DNA from: JAXDLK01 sp034666665
GTDB taxonomy: Bacteria; Desulfobacterota; Binatia; JACPRU01
NCBI GenBank assembly: GCA_034666665.1
Contig: JAXDLK010000238.1
Location: 1-6,553 of the forward strand
Length of the DNA: 6,553 nucleotides
Direction: 5' to 3'
Made by a program: the position numbers and the translations under genes. The notes under the pieces were generated by a model. That model was not told where the DNA came from, did not search any database, and worked only from the letters and a program-made list of their open reading frames with translations. Of the stretch, positions 1 to 5,877 are shown piece by piece. Position 1 is the first letter of the stretch. Each line of letters opens with the position of its first letter.

Positions 1-193
1 GCAGGTACGTGTGGAACTCCGAAGGCGTGACCAGTTGGTAGTCGTCGGCCGGGTCGGTGATCACCTGAGTCGTGGCCGGTCGCGAAAGACTGAAGATCGT
101 CGGGTCGCCGAGGCGGAGGTGCAGCCATTCGGTCGCCGCGAAGGTGACGACCACGGCCGTGAGAACGCGCCAAAGATCCCGCCTGCGATTCAT
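1..193 (-). CDS. Membrane-anchored protein of unknown function (N-terminal part, cut by left window edge)
   Basis: Read on the minus strand, an ATG at 193 opens a frame that stays open for 64 codons to the window edge, so only the N-terminus is visible. The start is well supported: GAAGAGG (plus positions 205-199) lies 5 bases before the ATG, one of only two clear Shine-Dalgarno sites in the window. The protein starts MNRRRDLWRVL and continues with a hydrophobic stretch at about residues 8-22, after an Arg-rich start. This fits an uncleaved signal anchor or a signal peptide, with the rest outside the cytoplasm. After it come polar residues (about 30-64) with no motif I recognise. It is divergent from the hydrolase at 376. 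A TATAAT element lies upstream at 238-233. Function is unknown, and I could not match it to a family from this fragment. I am fairly sure it is a real gene because of the ribosome binding site, promoter element and hydrophobic N-terminus. Confidence 0.72.
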   Translation of the reverse strand, partial: MNRRRDLWRVLTAVVVTFAATEWLHLRLGDPTIFSLSRPATTQVITDPADDYQLVTPSEFHTYL

Positions 194-232
194 GAACGCC
201 TCTTCGATGATCCGTCGAACGCCCGAGGTGCG

Positions 233-238
233 ATTATA
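233..238 (-). promoter_or_regulatory. Candidate -10 box for the leftmost minus-strand gene
   Basis: On the minus strand, positions 238-233 read TATAAT, a perfect sigma-70-type -10 hexamer in otherwise G+C-rich DNA. It would place a transcript start near 226, about 33 bases before the ATG at 193 and upstream of its GAAGAGG ribosome binding site, which is a normal geometry. No convincing TTGACA-like -35 is found 16-18 bases further upstream, where the sequence is C/G-rich, so this rests on one element. The plus-strand reading (TATAGA, 235-240) also lacks a -35 at a proper distance. Confidence 0.4.
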
Positions 239-375
239 GACCGGAGTTGCGGCCGCCGGGAGAGGTGATCCTCGACGCCTACGGTGAGGAGCGTAGCTGC
301 CTCCTCTGGCCGTCGCTACGCAGCGGACGACTCACGCTCACCCGGAACGTCCGCGCCGTGATACGGTCGCGGCGA

Positions 376-1398
376 ATGCCCCGGCCGCACGAGCGAGCGG
401 AGGTGGAGCTCGGGCGACCGGGTGAGACGCATTTCGCCCGGACCGCGGACGGCTGGGACCTGGCGCTCCGGCGCTACGCGGGCGGCGATTCCCACCTGCC
501 GGTGATCCTCTGCCCCGGCTATGGTTGCAGCGCTCTCTTCCTCGACTACGACGAGCGTCACTCGCTGGCACGCTACCTCGCACGATCGGGATTCGATGCC
601 TGGACGCTCGATCTCCGCGGCCGCGGCGCGAGCCGTCCCGTCGACGGCGGCCGTGGGCGCTGGCGTTGGACGTTCGACGACTTCGTCCGCTACGACCTGC
701 CGAGCGCGATCGATGCGGTCCGCCGCGCGACCGGACGGCGGCGGATCGCTTGGGTCGGGCACAGCATGGGCGGCTCGGCGATGTATGCCTTTCTCGGCAC
801 GTCGCCGCTCGGCCGGGAGGCCGTCGCCGCGCTGGTCACGATCGCGTCGCCGGTCGTCTACCCCGCCGTGCCCCGCGAGCTGATACGGCGCTTCGGCCGT
901 GCGCTGGTCGGCCTGCCGTTTCCGCTCCCTGCGGTTCCTCAGCGGGTGGTCGTCGGCGCGCTGTGGAACGCGCTCGGCTTCACGCGCTTCATCCGGATCG
1001 GCATGAACCCGCTCAACGTCGATCGGCGTCTGGCACGGAGCGTGTTGCGCGCCACGCTCCACGACGTGCCCTGGGCGAAGCTCCGGCAGCTCGCGATGTG
1101 GTCCTCGGAGCAGGTCTTCTGCTCGGAGGACAGGTCGGTCGATTACCGCGCGGAGCTCGGGCGGATCGAGACGCCGCTGCTCGCGGCCGCCGGCGCCGAC
1201 GACCGGCTGGCGCCGCCGTCGTCGGTACGGCTCGGGGTGGACGAGGTATCCTCCCGGGACCGGACGTTCATCGAGTTCGGCGAACGAAGCGGCTTCTCGA
1301 CCGACTACGGCCACATCGACCTGATCTTCGGACGCGATGCGCCGGACGAGGTCTTCCCGAAGGTTCGCGATTGGCTGAGCCGCCGGACACGGCGCTGA
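376..1398 (+). CDS. Alpha/beta hydrolase (lipase/esterase-like), substrate unknown
   Basis: A 340-residue alpha/beta hydrolase. With ATG 376 as residue 1, the landmarks in order are a CPGYGCSA turn at about 46-53 where many relatives have His-Gly (oxyanion region), LDLRGRG at 78-84, the nucleophile elbow GHSMGG at 128-133 with Ser130, the acid in GADDRLAPP with Asp276, and the base His313 in DYGHIDLIFG. The triad is therefore complete. About 100 residues between strand 6 and the acid (roughly 160-260) would form the lid and decide the substrate, which cannot be read from the sequence. There is no evident signal peptide, so it is probably cytoplasmic. The start is uncertain: the frame is open from TTG 247 (383 residues) and GTG 358 is another option. 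No choice has a good ribosome binding site. I prefer ATG 376 because the residues before it look unlike the family and TTG 247 lies almost on the opposite gene's -10 box, although G/C third-base use is also high from 247. It is divergent from the gene at 193 and convergent with the one ending at 1414. It could be an esterase, lipase or other serine hydrolase. Confidence 0.85.
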   Translation: MPRPHERAEVELGRPGETHFARTADGWDLALRRYAGGDSHLPVILCPGYGCSALFLDYDERHSLARYLARSGFDAWTLDLRGRGASRPVDGGRGRWRWTFDDFVRYDLPSAIDAVRRATGRRRIAWVGHSMGGSAMYAFLGTSPLGREAVAALVTIASPVVYPAVPRELIRRFGRALVGLPFPLPAVPQRVVVGALWNALGFTRFIRIGMNPLNVDRRLARSVLRATLHDVPWAKLRQLAMWSSEQVFCSEDRSVDYRAELGRIETPLLAAAGADDRLAPPSSVRLGVDEVSSRDRTFIEFGERSGFSTDYGHIDLIFGRDAPDEVFPKVRDWLSRRTRR

Positions 1399-1413
1399 TC
1401 GCCGCGGGGAGCG

Positions 1414-1737
1414 TTACCGTGGCTCGGGCGTGGGCTGACTCGCGTCTTCCGGGGGTTGCGGACCCGCGTCGGCGGACGAGTGGCCGCCGCCGTCACGCGA
1501 CGGCTGAATGCTGGTCCCGATCGCCTCGGCGGTGTCCTTGCCGGCATCGCCCGCGTCCGTGCCGACCTCCTTCCACTCCTCCTTCTCGGGCTCGCCCTTG
1601 ATGGAGTTGCCGAGCGCCCTCAGGAATTGCTTGCCGCTCTCCTTCCAAGACTGACCGCTTTCGCGCCACGCTTGCTTCTTGTCTTGAGCGCACGCGACGG
1701 ACGAGATGAACACCAGGCAGAGTACGAGACGTCGCAT
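1414..1737 (-). CDS. Small secreted protein, probable lipoprotein, with an internal duplication
   Basis: A 107-residue protein on the minus strand. It starts MRRLVLCLVFISSVACAQ: two Arg, a hydrophobic core, then Ser-Val-Ala-Cys16. This fits a signal peptide with a loose lipobox (Ser rather than Leu at -3); ordinary cleavage after Ala17 is the alternative. The mature part is two related units, residues 22-47 and 53-78, 31 residues apart. They share Trp24/55, Glu26/57, Gly28/59, Gly35/66, Lys36/67, Ala41/72, Gly43/74, Ser45/76 and Ile46/77, and would form short amphipathic helices. The tail (about 80-107) is rich in Gly, Pro, Asp and Glu and probably disordered. ATG 1737 is chosen because the signal peptide begins exactly there; the frame extends upstream to TTG 1791 but that adds unlikely sequence. 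No Shine-Dalgarno site is visible. Its stop lies 15 bases from the hydrolase stop, and it is divergent from surE. The family is not identified. A periplasmic or outer-membrane location is inferred. Confidence 0.75.
   Translation of the reverse strand: MRRLVLCLVFISSVACAQDKKQAWRESGQSWKESGKQFLRALGNSIKGEPEKEEWKEVGTDAGDAGKDTAEAIGTSIQPSRDGGGHSSADAGPQPPEDASQPTPEPR
1504..1674 (-). repeat. Diverged tandem duplication within the small lipoprotein gene
   Basis: Bases 1674-1597 (residues 22-47) and 1581-1504 (residues 53-78) encode two copies of one unit with the pattern W-(R/K)-E-x-G-x6-G-K-x4-A-(L/I)-G-x-S-I. Nine of about 26 positions are identical and others are conservative (Arg25/Lys56, Ser34/Ala65, Leu42/Ile73). 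A charged linker of about five residues joins them. The match is clear in protein but weak in DNA, which suggests an old duplication kept by selection. Confidence 0.6.
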
Positions 1738-1841
1738 GAACCGAGGATAGCGCGCCCCGATGGAGCGCGGAAGCACCACGCCCGGTAGCAATCTTGTCTG
1801 CGCGGGATCGATGCGTTACTACGTACGAGCGCCCCTCCCGC

Positions 1842-2588
1842 ATGATTCTGGTCTCGAACGACGACGGCATCCATTCGGACGGGCTGCGCGCGCTCACGGA
1901 GGCCTTGAGCGACATCGATCGCGTCGTCGTCGTGGCGCCCGACCGAGAGCGAAGCGCGGCGAGCCACTCCCTGACGCTCGATCGGCCGCTGCGTGTCGAC
2001 GAGATCCGACCCGGCTGGTACGCGGTCGACGGCACGCCGACCGACTGCGTGAACCTCGCGGTGAACGGGATCCTCGACGAGCGGCCGCGCGCCGTGGTGT
2101 CGGGGATCAACAAGGGATCGAACCTCGGAGACGACGTCACGTACTCGGGAACGGTCTCGGCGGCAATGGAAGGCATCCTCCTCGGCATCCCATCGCTCGC
2201 CGTGTCCCTCGCGGCGCGAAGCGACTTCCGATTCGATGCCGCCGCCGCGTTCGCCCGCACCTTGGCGGCGTACGTCTTCGCTCACGGTCTCCCGGCCGAG
2301 ACGCTGCTCAACGTGAACGTACCACCGCTTCCGGTCGAGGCGCTTCGCGGCTTCGCCGTGACGCGTCTCGGTCGCAGGCGCTACAGCGATGCGATCGCCG
2401 AGAACGTCGATCCCCGTGGCCGGAAGGTCTACTGGATCGGCGGCGGAGAGATCGAGATGGCTGCCGAGGAAGGGACGGATTTCGCGGCGATCGCCGAGGG
2501 CAGGATCTCGATCACGCCGATTCACCTCGACCTGACGAACTACGGCTGTCTCGAGGCGCTGTCGCGGATGGAACTCGCCTGGCCGTGA
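1842..2588 (+). CDS. surE: SurE, 5'/3'-nucleotidase (stationary-phase survival protein)
   Basis: A 248-residue cytoplasmic phosphatase that, in characterised relatives, removes phosphate from nucleoside 5'- and 3'-monophosphates using a divalent metal. The protein opens directly with the family's N-terminal motif MILVSNDDGIHSDG; Asp7 and Asp8 are metal ligands. Ser38 in APDRERSAAS and Asn90 in VVSGINKGSNLGDD supply the other ligand positions. Further family blocks are GTPTDCV (64-70), YSGTVSAAMEG (101-111), LNVNVP (156-161), DPRG (190-193), YWIG (197-200) and GTDFAAI with SITP (211-225). Length is normal. ATG 1842 is chosen because the motif begins there; an upstream TTG at 1794 would add an unlikely 16 residues. 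No Shine-Dalgarno sequence precedes it (bases before the ATG are CCCCTCCCGC). It is the first gene of the apparent five-gene operon and its stop overlaps the pcm start by 4 bases. Identity is very secure. Confidence 0.97.
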   Translation: MILVSNDDGIHSDGLRALTEALSDIDRVVVVAPDRERSAASHSLTLDRPLRVDEIRPGWYAVDGTPTDCVNLAVNGILDERPRAVVSGINKGSNLGDDVTYSGTVSAAMEGILLGIPSLAVSLAARSDFRFDAAAAFARTLAAYVFAHGLPAETLLNVNVPPLPVEALRGFAVTRLGRRRYSDAIAENVDPRGRKVYWIGGGEIEMAAEEGTDFAAIAEGRISITPIHLDLTNYGCLEALSRMELAWP

Positions 2589-3223
2589 GCTACGAGCGCG
2601 CTCAGCTGCGCATGGTCGAGGAGCAGATCCGCGCGCGCGGCGTCCGAGATCCTCGGGTGCTCGCGGCCATGAGCAAGGTGCCGCGCCATCTGTTCGTCGA
2701 CGAGGCGCTACGCGACCACGCGTATCAGGACAAGGCGCTCCCGATCGGGGAGAAGCAGACGATCTCGCAGCCCTACATGGTGGCCGCGATGAGCGAGGCG
2801 CTCGAGCTCCGGCCGCAGGACCGCGTGCTCGAGATCGGCACCGGCTGCGGATACCAGACGGCGGTGCTCGCGGAGCTGGCGGAGACCGTGTTTTCCATCG
2901 AGCGCATCCCCGCGTTCGCGCAGCGGGCGCGCCGCCTGCTCGAGTCGCTCGGCTACTACAACGTGCTCGTCCAGACGGGCGACGGCACGATCGGCTGGAA
3001 CGAGCACGCGCCGTTCGACGCGATCGTGGTCACCGCCGGTGCGCCGCAGGCACCGCGTCCGCTGACGGATCAATTGAAGAGCGGAGGTCGGCTCGTGCTG
3101 CCGATGGGCGACGAGCAGACACAGACGCTCGTACGGCTCCGCAAGACCGAGGCGCTCGAGAAGGAAACGCTCGGCGAGTGCCGGTTCGTGAAGCTGATCG
3201 GCCGCCATGGATGGGAGAAGTAG
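2585..3223 (+). CDS. pcm: Protein-L-isoaspartate O-methyltransferase
   Basis: A 212-residue repair enzyme that methylates, with S-adenosylmethionine, the abnormal isoaspartyl residues formed as Asn and Asp age, letting them revert to Asp. Visible marks are VPRHLFVDE (32-40), the substrate loop LPIGEKQTISQPYMVA (52-67) with Ser61, the cofactor-binding block VLEIGTGCGYQTA (81-93), the acidic end of strand 2 in SIER (104-107), GDG (132-134) and FDAIVVTAGAP (144-154). The C-terminal FVKLIG matches the usual FVPL(I/V) region, with Lys replacing the common Pro. Length is normal for bacterial Pcm. GTG 2585 is chosen: its GTGA overlaps the surE stop, a typical arrangement for translational coupling, and the N-terminus then aligns with the family. 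ATG 2612 would lose nine residues. The last 17 bases overlap the next gene. Identity is very secure. Confidence 0.97.
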   Translation: MSYERAQLRMVEEQIRARGVRDPRVLAAMSKVPRHLFVDEALRDHAYQDKALPIGEKQTISQPYMVAAMSEALELRPQDRVLEIGTGCGYQTAVLAELAETVFSIERIPAFAQRARRLLESLGYYNVLVQTGDGTIGWNEHAPFDAIVVTAGAPQAPRPLTDQLKSGGRLVLPMGDEQTQTLVRLRKTEALEKETLGECRFVKLIGRHGWEK

Positions 3224-3896
3224 CCGCGGGAGCGCGGCGCCGCGTGCTCTCGGCCTCCTCGTGCTGTTTCTCGCCGCGTGCTCGGCGTCGCGGAGAGGCA
3301 TCGAGCACCCGGTTTCCCCGGGGGAGAACCTCTTCCGCATCGGCAAGGCGTACGGCGTCGACTATCGCGAGCTCGCTCGCGTGAACGGCATCGACGACCC
3401 GTCGCGCATCGAGGTCGGACAGAAGGTCTTCATTCCCGGAGCGACGCGCGTGCTGCCGGTGACGCTGATCACTCCGCGAACGGTCGAGCTGTCCCCGCGC
3501 GAGAGACCGGCACCGGGCGACGGCCGCTTCCTGTGGCCCTTGCGGGAGGGCACCCTGGTGTCGCTCTTCGGTCCCCGCAACGGCGCGTTCCACGACGGCA
3601 TCGATCTCGCGGCACCCGTCGGCACGCCCGTCTACGCCTCGTCCGCGGGGCGCGTGGTTTACAGTGATTCCCTGCGCGGCTATGGGAACGTGGTCATCGT
3701 CAGCCACGGGGCCGACTGGACGACCGTGTACGCGCACAACGTGAAGAACGAGGTCTCCGAGGGGGACACGCTGGCGCAGGGGGCGCTCGTCGCACGCGTC
3801 GGCGAAAGCGGGCGCGCGACCGGCCCGAACCTCCATTTCGAGATCCGCTACCGCAACGCCGCGACGAATCCGATCCCCTATCTGCCGCGGCGATAG
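3207..3896 (+). CDS. nlpD: NlpD-like lipoprotein with LysM and M23 (LytM) domains
   Basis: A 229-residue envelope protein. Residues 1-24 form a lipoprotein signal peptide with lipobox Leu22-Ala23-Ala24-Cys25; Ser26 after the Cys would favour the outer membrane under the E. coli rule. A single LysM domain (about 34-78, HPVSPGENLFRIG to VFIPG) should bind peptidoglycan. A linker leads to an M23 domain (about 108-222). There His129 and Asp133 (FHDGIDLAAP), His177 (VYAHN) and His210 (NLHFEIR) are present, so the three zinc ligands and one catalytic His remain, but Asn208 stands where active enzymes have the other catalytic His (HxH). E. coli NlpD has lost more of these residues and acts by activating an amidase. 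Here either weak hydrolysis or a regulatory role is possible. The protein is shorter than E. coli NlpD. ATG 3207 lies inside pcm (17-base overlap) and is the start that gives the signal peptide. The place after surE-pcm supports NlpD; a general M23 lipoprotein is the alternative. Confidence 0.9.
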   Translation: MDGRSSRGSAAPRALGLLVLFLAACSASRRGIEHPVSPGENLFRIGKAYGVDYRELARVNGIDDPSRIEVGQKVFIPGATRVLPVTLITPRTVELSPRERPAPGDGRFLWPLREGTLVSLFGPRNGAFHDGIDLAAPVGTPVYASSAGRVVYSDSLRGYGNVVIVSHGADWTTVYAHNVKNEVSEGDTLAQGALVARVGESGRATGPNLHFEIRYRNAATNPIPYLPRR

Positions 3897-3913
3897 CGAC
3901 TCCGTCGGACACG

Positions 3914-4432
3914 ATGAGGCCCGAGGAGCTGATCCGCGACGTTCCCGACTTTCCCCGCCCGGGGATCGTCTTCAAGGACATCACTCCGCTGCTGCTCGAC
4001 GCAGCGGCGTTTCGAGAGACCGTCGAACGCGTGGCGCGGCCGTTCTCCACCCGAGTCGACGTCGTGCTCGGTATCGAGTCGCGCGGCTTCATCATCGGCG
4101 CCGCGGTCGCGTACCACCTCGGTGCCGGGTTCGCGATCGCCCGCAAGCCGGGCAAGCTTCCGGCCGCATTCTTCGAGGCGCGCTACGCGCTCGAATACGG
4201 CACCGATGCCCTGCAGATCCATCGCGACGCGTTCCGCGACGGCGCTCGCGTGTTGATCGTCGACGACCTGCTCGCGACCGGCGGTACCGCGGCCGCCGCC
4301 GTCGAGCTCGCGCGCCGGCTCGGTGCCGAGGTCGTGGCGTGTGCCTTCGTGATCGAGCTCGCGTTCCTGCACGGGCGCCAGCGGCTGGAGCCGGCACCCG
4401 TCCACTCGGTCATCCGCTACGGCGCGGATTGA
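3914..4432 (+). CDS. apt: Adenine phosphoribosyltransferase
   Basis: A 172-residue cytoplasmic purine-salvage enzyme that makes AMP and pyrophosphate from adenine and PRPP. The family marks are in order: IRDVPDFPRPGIVFKDITPLL (7-27), LGIESRGFIIGAA (52-64), the base-site loop RKPGKLP (78-84), LEYGTDALQIHRDAF (93-107), and the PRPP-binding motif VLIVDDLLATGGT (113-125) with the adjacent acidic pair Asp117-Asp118. Length matches bacterial Apt. ATG 3914 is the only sensible start because the conserved N-terminus begins there; only a weak GGA lies before it. It sits 17 bases after the nlpD-like gene and 11 bases before fumC, so it is probably co-transcribed with both. Adenine can arise from S-adenosylhomocysteine made by Pcm and other methyltransferases, which could explain the company. 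That link is inference. Identity is very secure. Confidence 0.96.
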   Translation: MRPEELIRDVPDFPRPGIVFKDITPLLLDAAAFRETVERVARPFSTRVDVVLGIESRGFIIGAAVAYHLGAGFAIARKPGKLPAAFFEARYALEYGTDALQIHRDAFRDGARVLIVDDLLATGGTAAAAVELARRLGAEVVACAFVIELAFLHGRQRLEPAPVHSVIRYGAD

Positions 4433-4437
4433 AAGGA
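4432..4437 (+). promoter_or_regulatory. Ribosome binding site of fumC
   Basis: AAAGGA lies 6 bases before ATG 4444 and overlaps the last base of the apt stop codon. It is the only clear Shine-Dalgarno site among the plus-strand genes here, and it fixes the fumC start. Its closeness to the apt stop would favour re-initiation by ribosomes finishing apt. Confidence 0.7.
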
Positions 4438-4443
4438 CGTGCC

Positions 4444-5841
4444 ATGACCGCGACCCGGATCGAACGCGACAGCATGGGGGAGATGGAGGTGCCGCGCGAC
4501 GCCTACTACGGCGCTCAGACCGCGCGCGCGATCGAGAACTTCCCCATCTCCCGCCTGCGGTTCCCGCGCCGTTTCCTGCGCGCGCTCGGATCCATCAAGG
4601 CCGCCGCCGCGCGCGCGAATCGCGACCTCGGTCTGCTCGCGCCCGAGAAGGCGGACGCCATCGCCCGCGCAGCCGAGGAAGTGGCCGAGGGACGCTTCGA
4701 CGCCGAGTTCGTCGTCGACGTCTTCCAGACCGGTTCCGGCACCTCGACGAACATGAACGCGAACGAGGTGATCGCGGCGCGCGCGGCCGAGATCCTCGGC
4801 GGGACTCGCGGGGAGAAATCTCTGGTCCACCCGAACGATCACGTGAACATGGGGCAGTCCACCAACGACGTGTTTCCGACCGCGATCCACGTGGCGGCGC
4901 TCGAAGGCGTCGAGCGCGAGTGCCTTCCGGCGCTCCGGGCACTCGCCGAGGCGTTCGGCGCGAAGGCGGCGGAGTTCGCCGACGTCGTCAAGGCGGGGCG
5001 AACTCATCTCCAGGACGCGGTTCCGATCACCCTCGGCCAGGAGTTCTCGGGATACGCGAGCGTGATCGAGCACGCCGTCGTGCGCCTCGGAAGCTGCCGC
5101 GCGCACCTCGCGGAGCTGGCGATCGGCGGCACGGCCGTGGGCACGGGTCTGAACGCACCGCCCGAGTTCGCCGACCGCGTGATCGCGGACCTGAACGGCA
5201 CGACGGGTCTCGAGTTTCGCCGCGCGGCGAACGCGTTCGAGGCCATGCAGAACCGTGATGCCGCGGTCGAGACGTCCGGCGCGCTCCGGACGATCGCCGT
5301 CGGCCTGATGAAGATCGCCAACGATCTCCGGCTGCTCACTTCGGGCGCGCGCACGGGACTGAACGAGATCGAGCTGCCGGCGACGCAGCCGGGATCGAGC
5401 ATCATGCCGGGAAAGGTGAATCCGGTGATCGCCGAGGCCGTGAACATGGTGGCCGCACAGGTGATCGGCTACGACGCCGCGATCGCGACCGCCGGCCTGA
5501 ACGGCAATCTCGAGCTCAACGTGATGATGCCGGTCATCGCCTACGACCTCCTGGAGGAGATCGACCTCATCGCCGCCGCCGCACGCGTACTGGCCGACAA
5601 GTGCGTGCGCGGGATCCGGGCGAACGTCGAACGCTGCCGCGAGTACGCCGAGAAGACGGCGTCGCTCGTCACCGCGGTCGCGCCGGTGATCGGGTACGAT
5701 GCGGCGTCGCGCGTCTTCAAGAAGGCCGTGGAGCGGAATCGCTCGATCCGCGAAGTGATTCTCGAGGAGGGGCTGCTGGCCGCGGAAACGCTCGACGAGA
5801 TCCTCGATCTGAAAAAGCTCACCAGGGGAGGGCGCGCCTGA
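4444..5841 (+). CDS. fumC: Class II fumarase (fumarate hydratase), with aspartase-like positions
   Basis: A 465-residue member of the fumarase/aspartase superfamily, most likely interconverting fumarate and malate in the TCA cycle as a cytoplasmic homotetramer. Numbering matches E. coli FumC: Thr100 in QTGSGTS, Ser139 and Asn141 in GQSTND, Thr187-His188 in GRTHLQDA, the catalytic Ser318, Lys324 and Asn326 in GSSIMPGKVN, and Glu331. Fumarase-type blocks are TGSGTS (aspartases usually GGAGTS), LAIGGTAVGTGLN (222-237 region) and FEAMQNRDAAVETSGAL (265-281). Aspartase-type features are Thr140 (SSN in fumarases), AYYGAQTARAIENF (20-33), NDLRLL at 293-298 where fumarases have a Trp, GLNEI (305-309) and NPVIAEAVN in place of NPTQ-EA. 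Actinobacterial fumarases also carry NPV, so that point alone does not decide. AAAGGA 6 bases upstream fixes ATG 4444. It is the last gene of the operon. Aspartate ammonia-lyase is the main alternative. Confidence 0.87.
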   Translation: MTATRIERDSMGEMEVPRDAYYGAQTARAIENFPISRLRFPRRFLRALGSIKAAAARANRDLGLLAPEKADAIARAAEEVAEGRFDAEFVVDVFQTGSGTSTNMNANEVIAARAAEILGGTRGEKSLVHPNDHVNMGQSTNDVFPTAIHVAALEGVERECLPALRALAEAFGAKAAEFADVVKAGRTHLQDAVPITLGQEFSGYASVIEHAVVRLGSCRAHLAELAIGGTAVGTGLNAPPEFADRVIADLNGTTGLEFRRAANAFEAMQNRDAAVETSGALRTIAVGLMKIANDLRLLTSGARTGLNEIELPATQPGSSIMPGKVNPVIAEAVNMVAAQVIGYDAAIATAGLNGNLELNVMMPVIAYDLLEEIDLIAAAARVLADKCVRGIRANVERCREYAEKTASLVTAVAPVIGYDAASRVFKKAVERNRSIREVILEEGLLAAETLDEILDLKKLTRGGRA

Positions 5842-5855
5842 GGGGCTCCTGAGGA

Positions 5856-5877
5856 CCGAGCGGCGGCGGCCGCTCGG
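5856..5877 (+). terminator. Strong hairpin after fumC, possible terminator without a T-run
   Basis: Fifteen bases after the fumC stop, a perfect 9-base-pair stem (CCGAGCGGC pairing with GCCGCTCGG) closes a four-base GGCG loop. Eight of the nine pairs are G-C. No T-run follows (AGCCGAAAGC), so it is not a classical intrinsic terminator. Placed after the last gene of the operon and before a separately transcribed gene, it may still end transcription or protect the 3' end of the message. An alternative outer pairing of GGCTCC (5844-5849) with GGAGCC (5876-5881) overlaps the stem. Confidence 0.5.

Noticed and set aside
11..268. Plus-strand 85-codon open frame at the left edge
   Set aside because: It is the antisense of the minus-strand membrane protein, which has a ribosome binding site, a -10 box and a hydrophobic N-terminus.
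316..1314. Long minus-strand open frame across the hydrolase gene
   Set aside because: Its product is Arg-rich and low in hydrophobic structure, typical of the antisense of a G+C-rich gene. The plus strand carries a complete catalytic triad in another frame.
1399..1413. Shared terminator between the convergent hydrolase and lipoprotein genes
   Set aside because: Only 15 bases separate the stops and I see no convincing stem with a T-run there.
1738..1791. Longer start (TTG 1791) for the small lipoprotein
   Set aside because: The signal peptide begins exactly at ATG 1737. The extra 18 residues would bury it inside the protein.
1794..1822. Possible surE promoter TTGTCT, 17 bases, TACTAC in the 104-base gap
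   Set aside because: The -35 matches four of six but the -10 only three of six, which is not better than expected by chance. A promoter probably exists in this gap but I cannot place it.
1760..2584. Upstream extension of the pcm frame through surE
   Set aside because: The frame is open, but its product there is an Arg-rich shadow of surE. The family N-terminus begins at GTG 2585.
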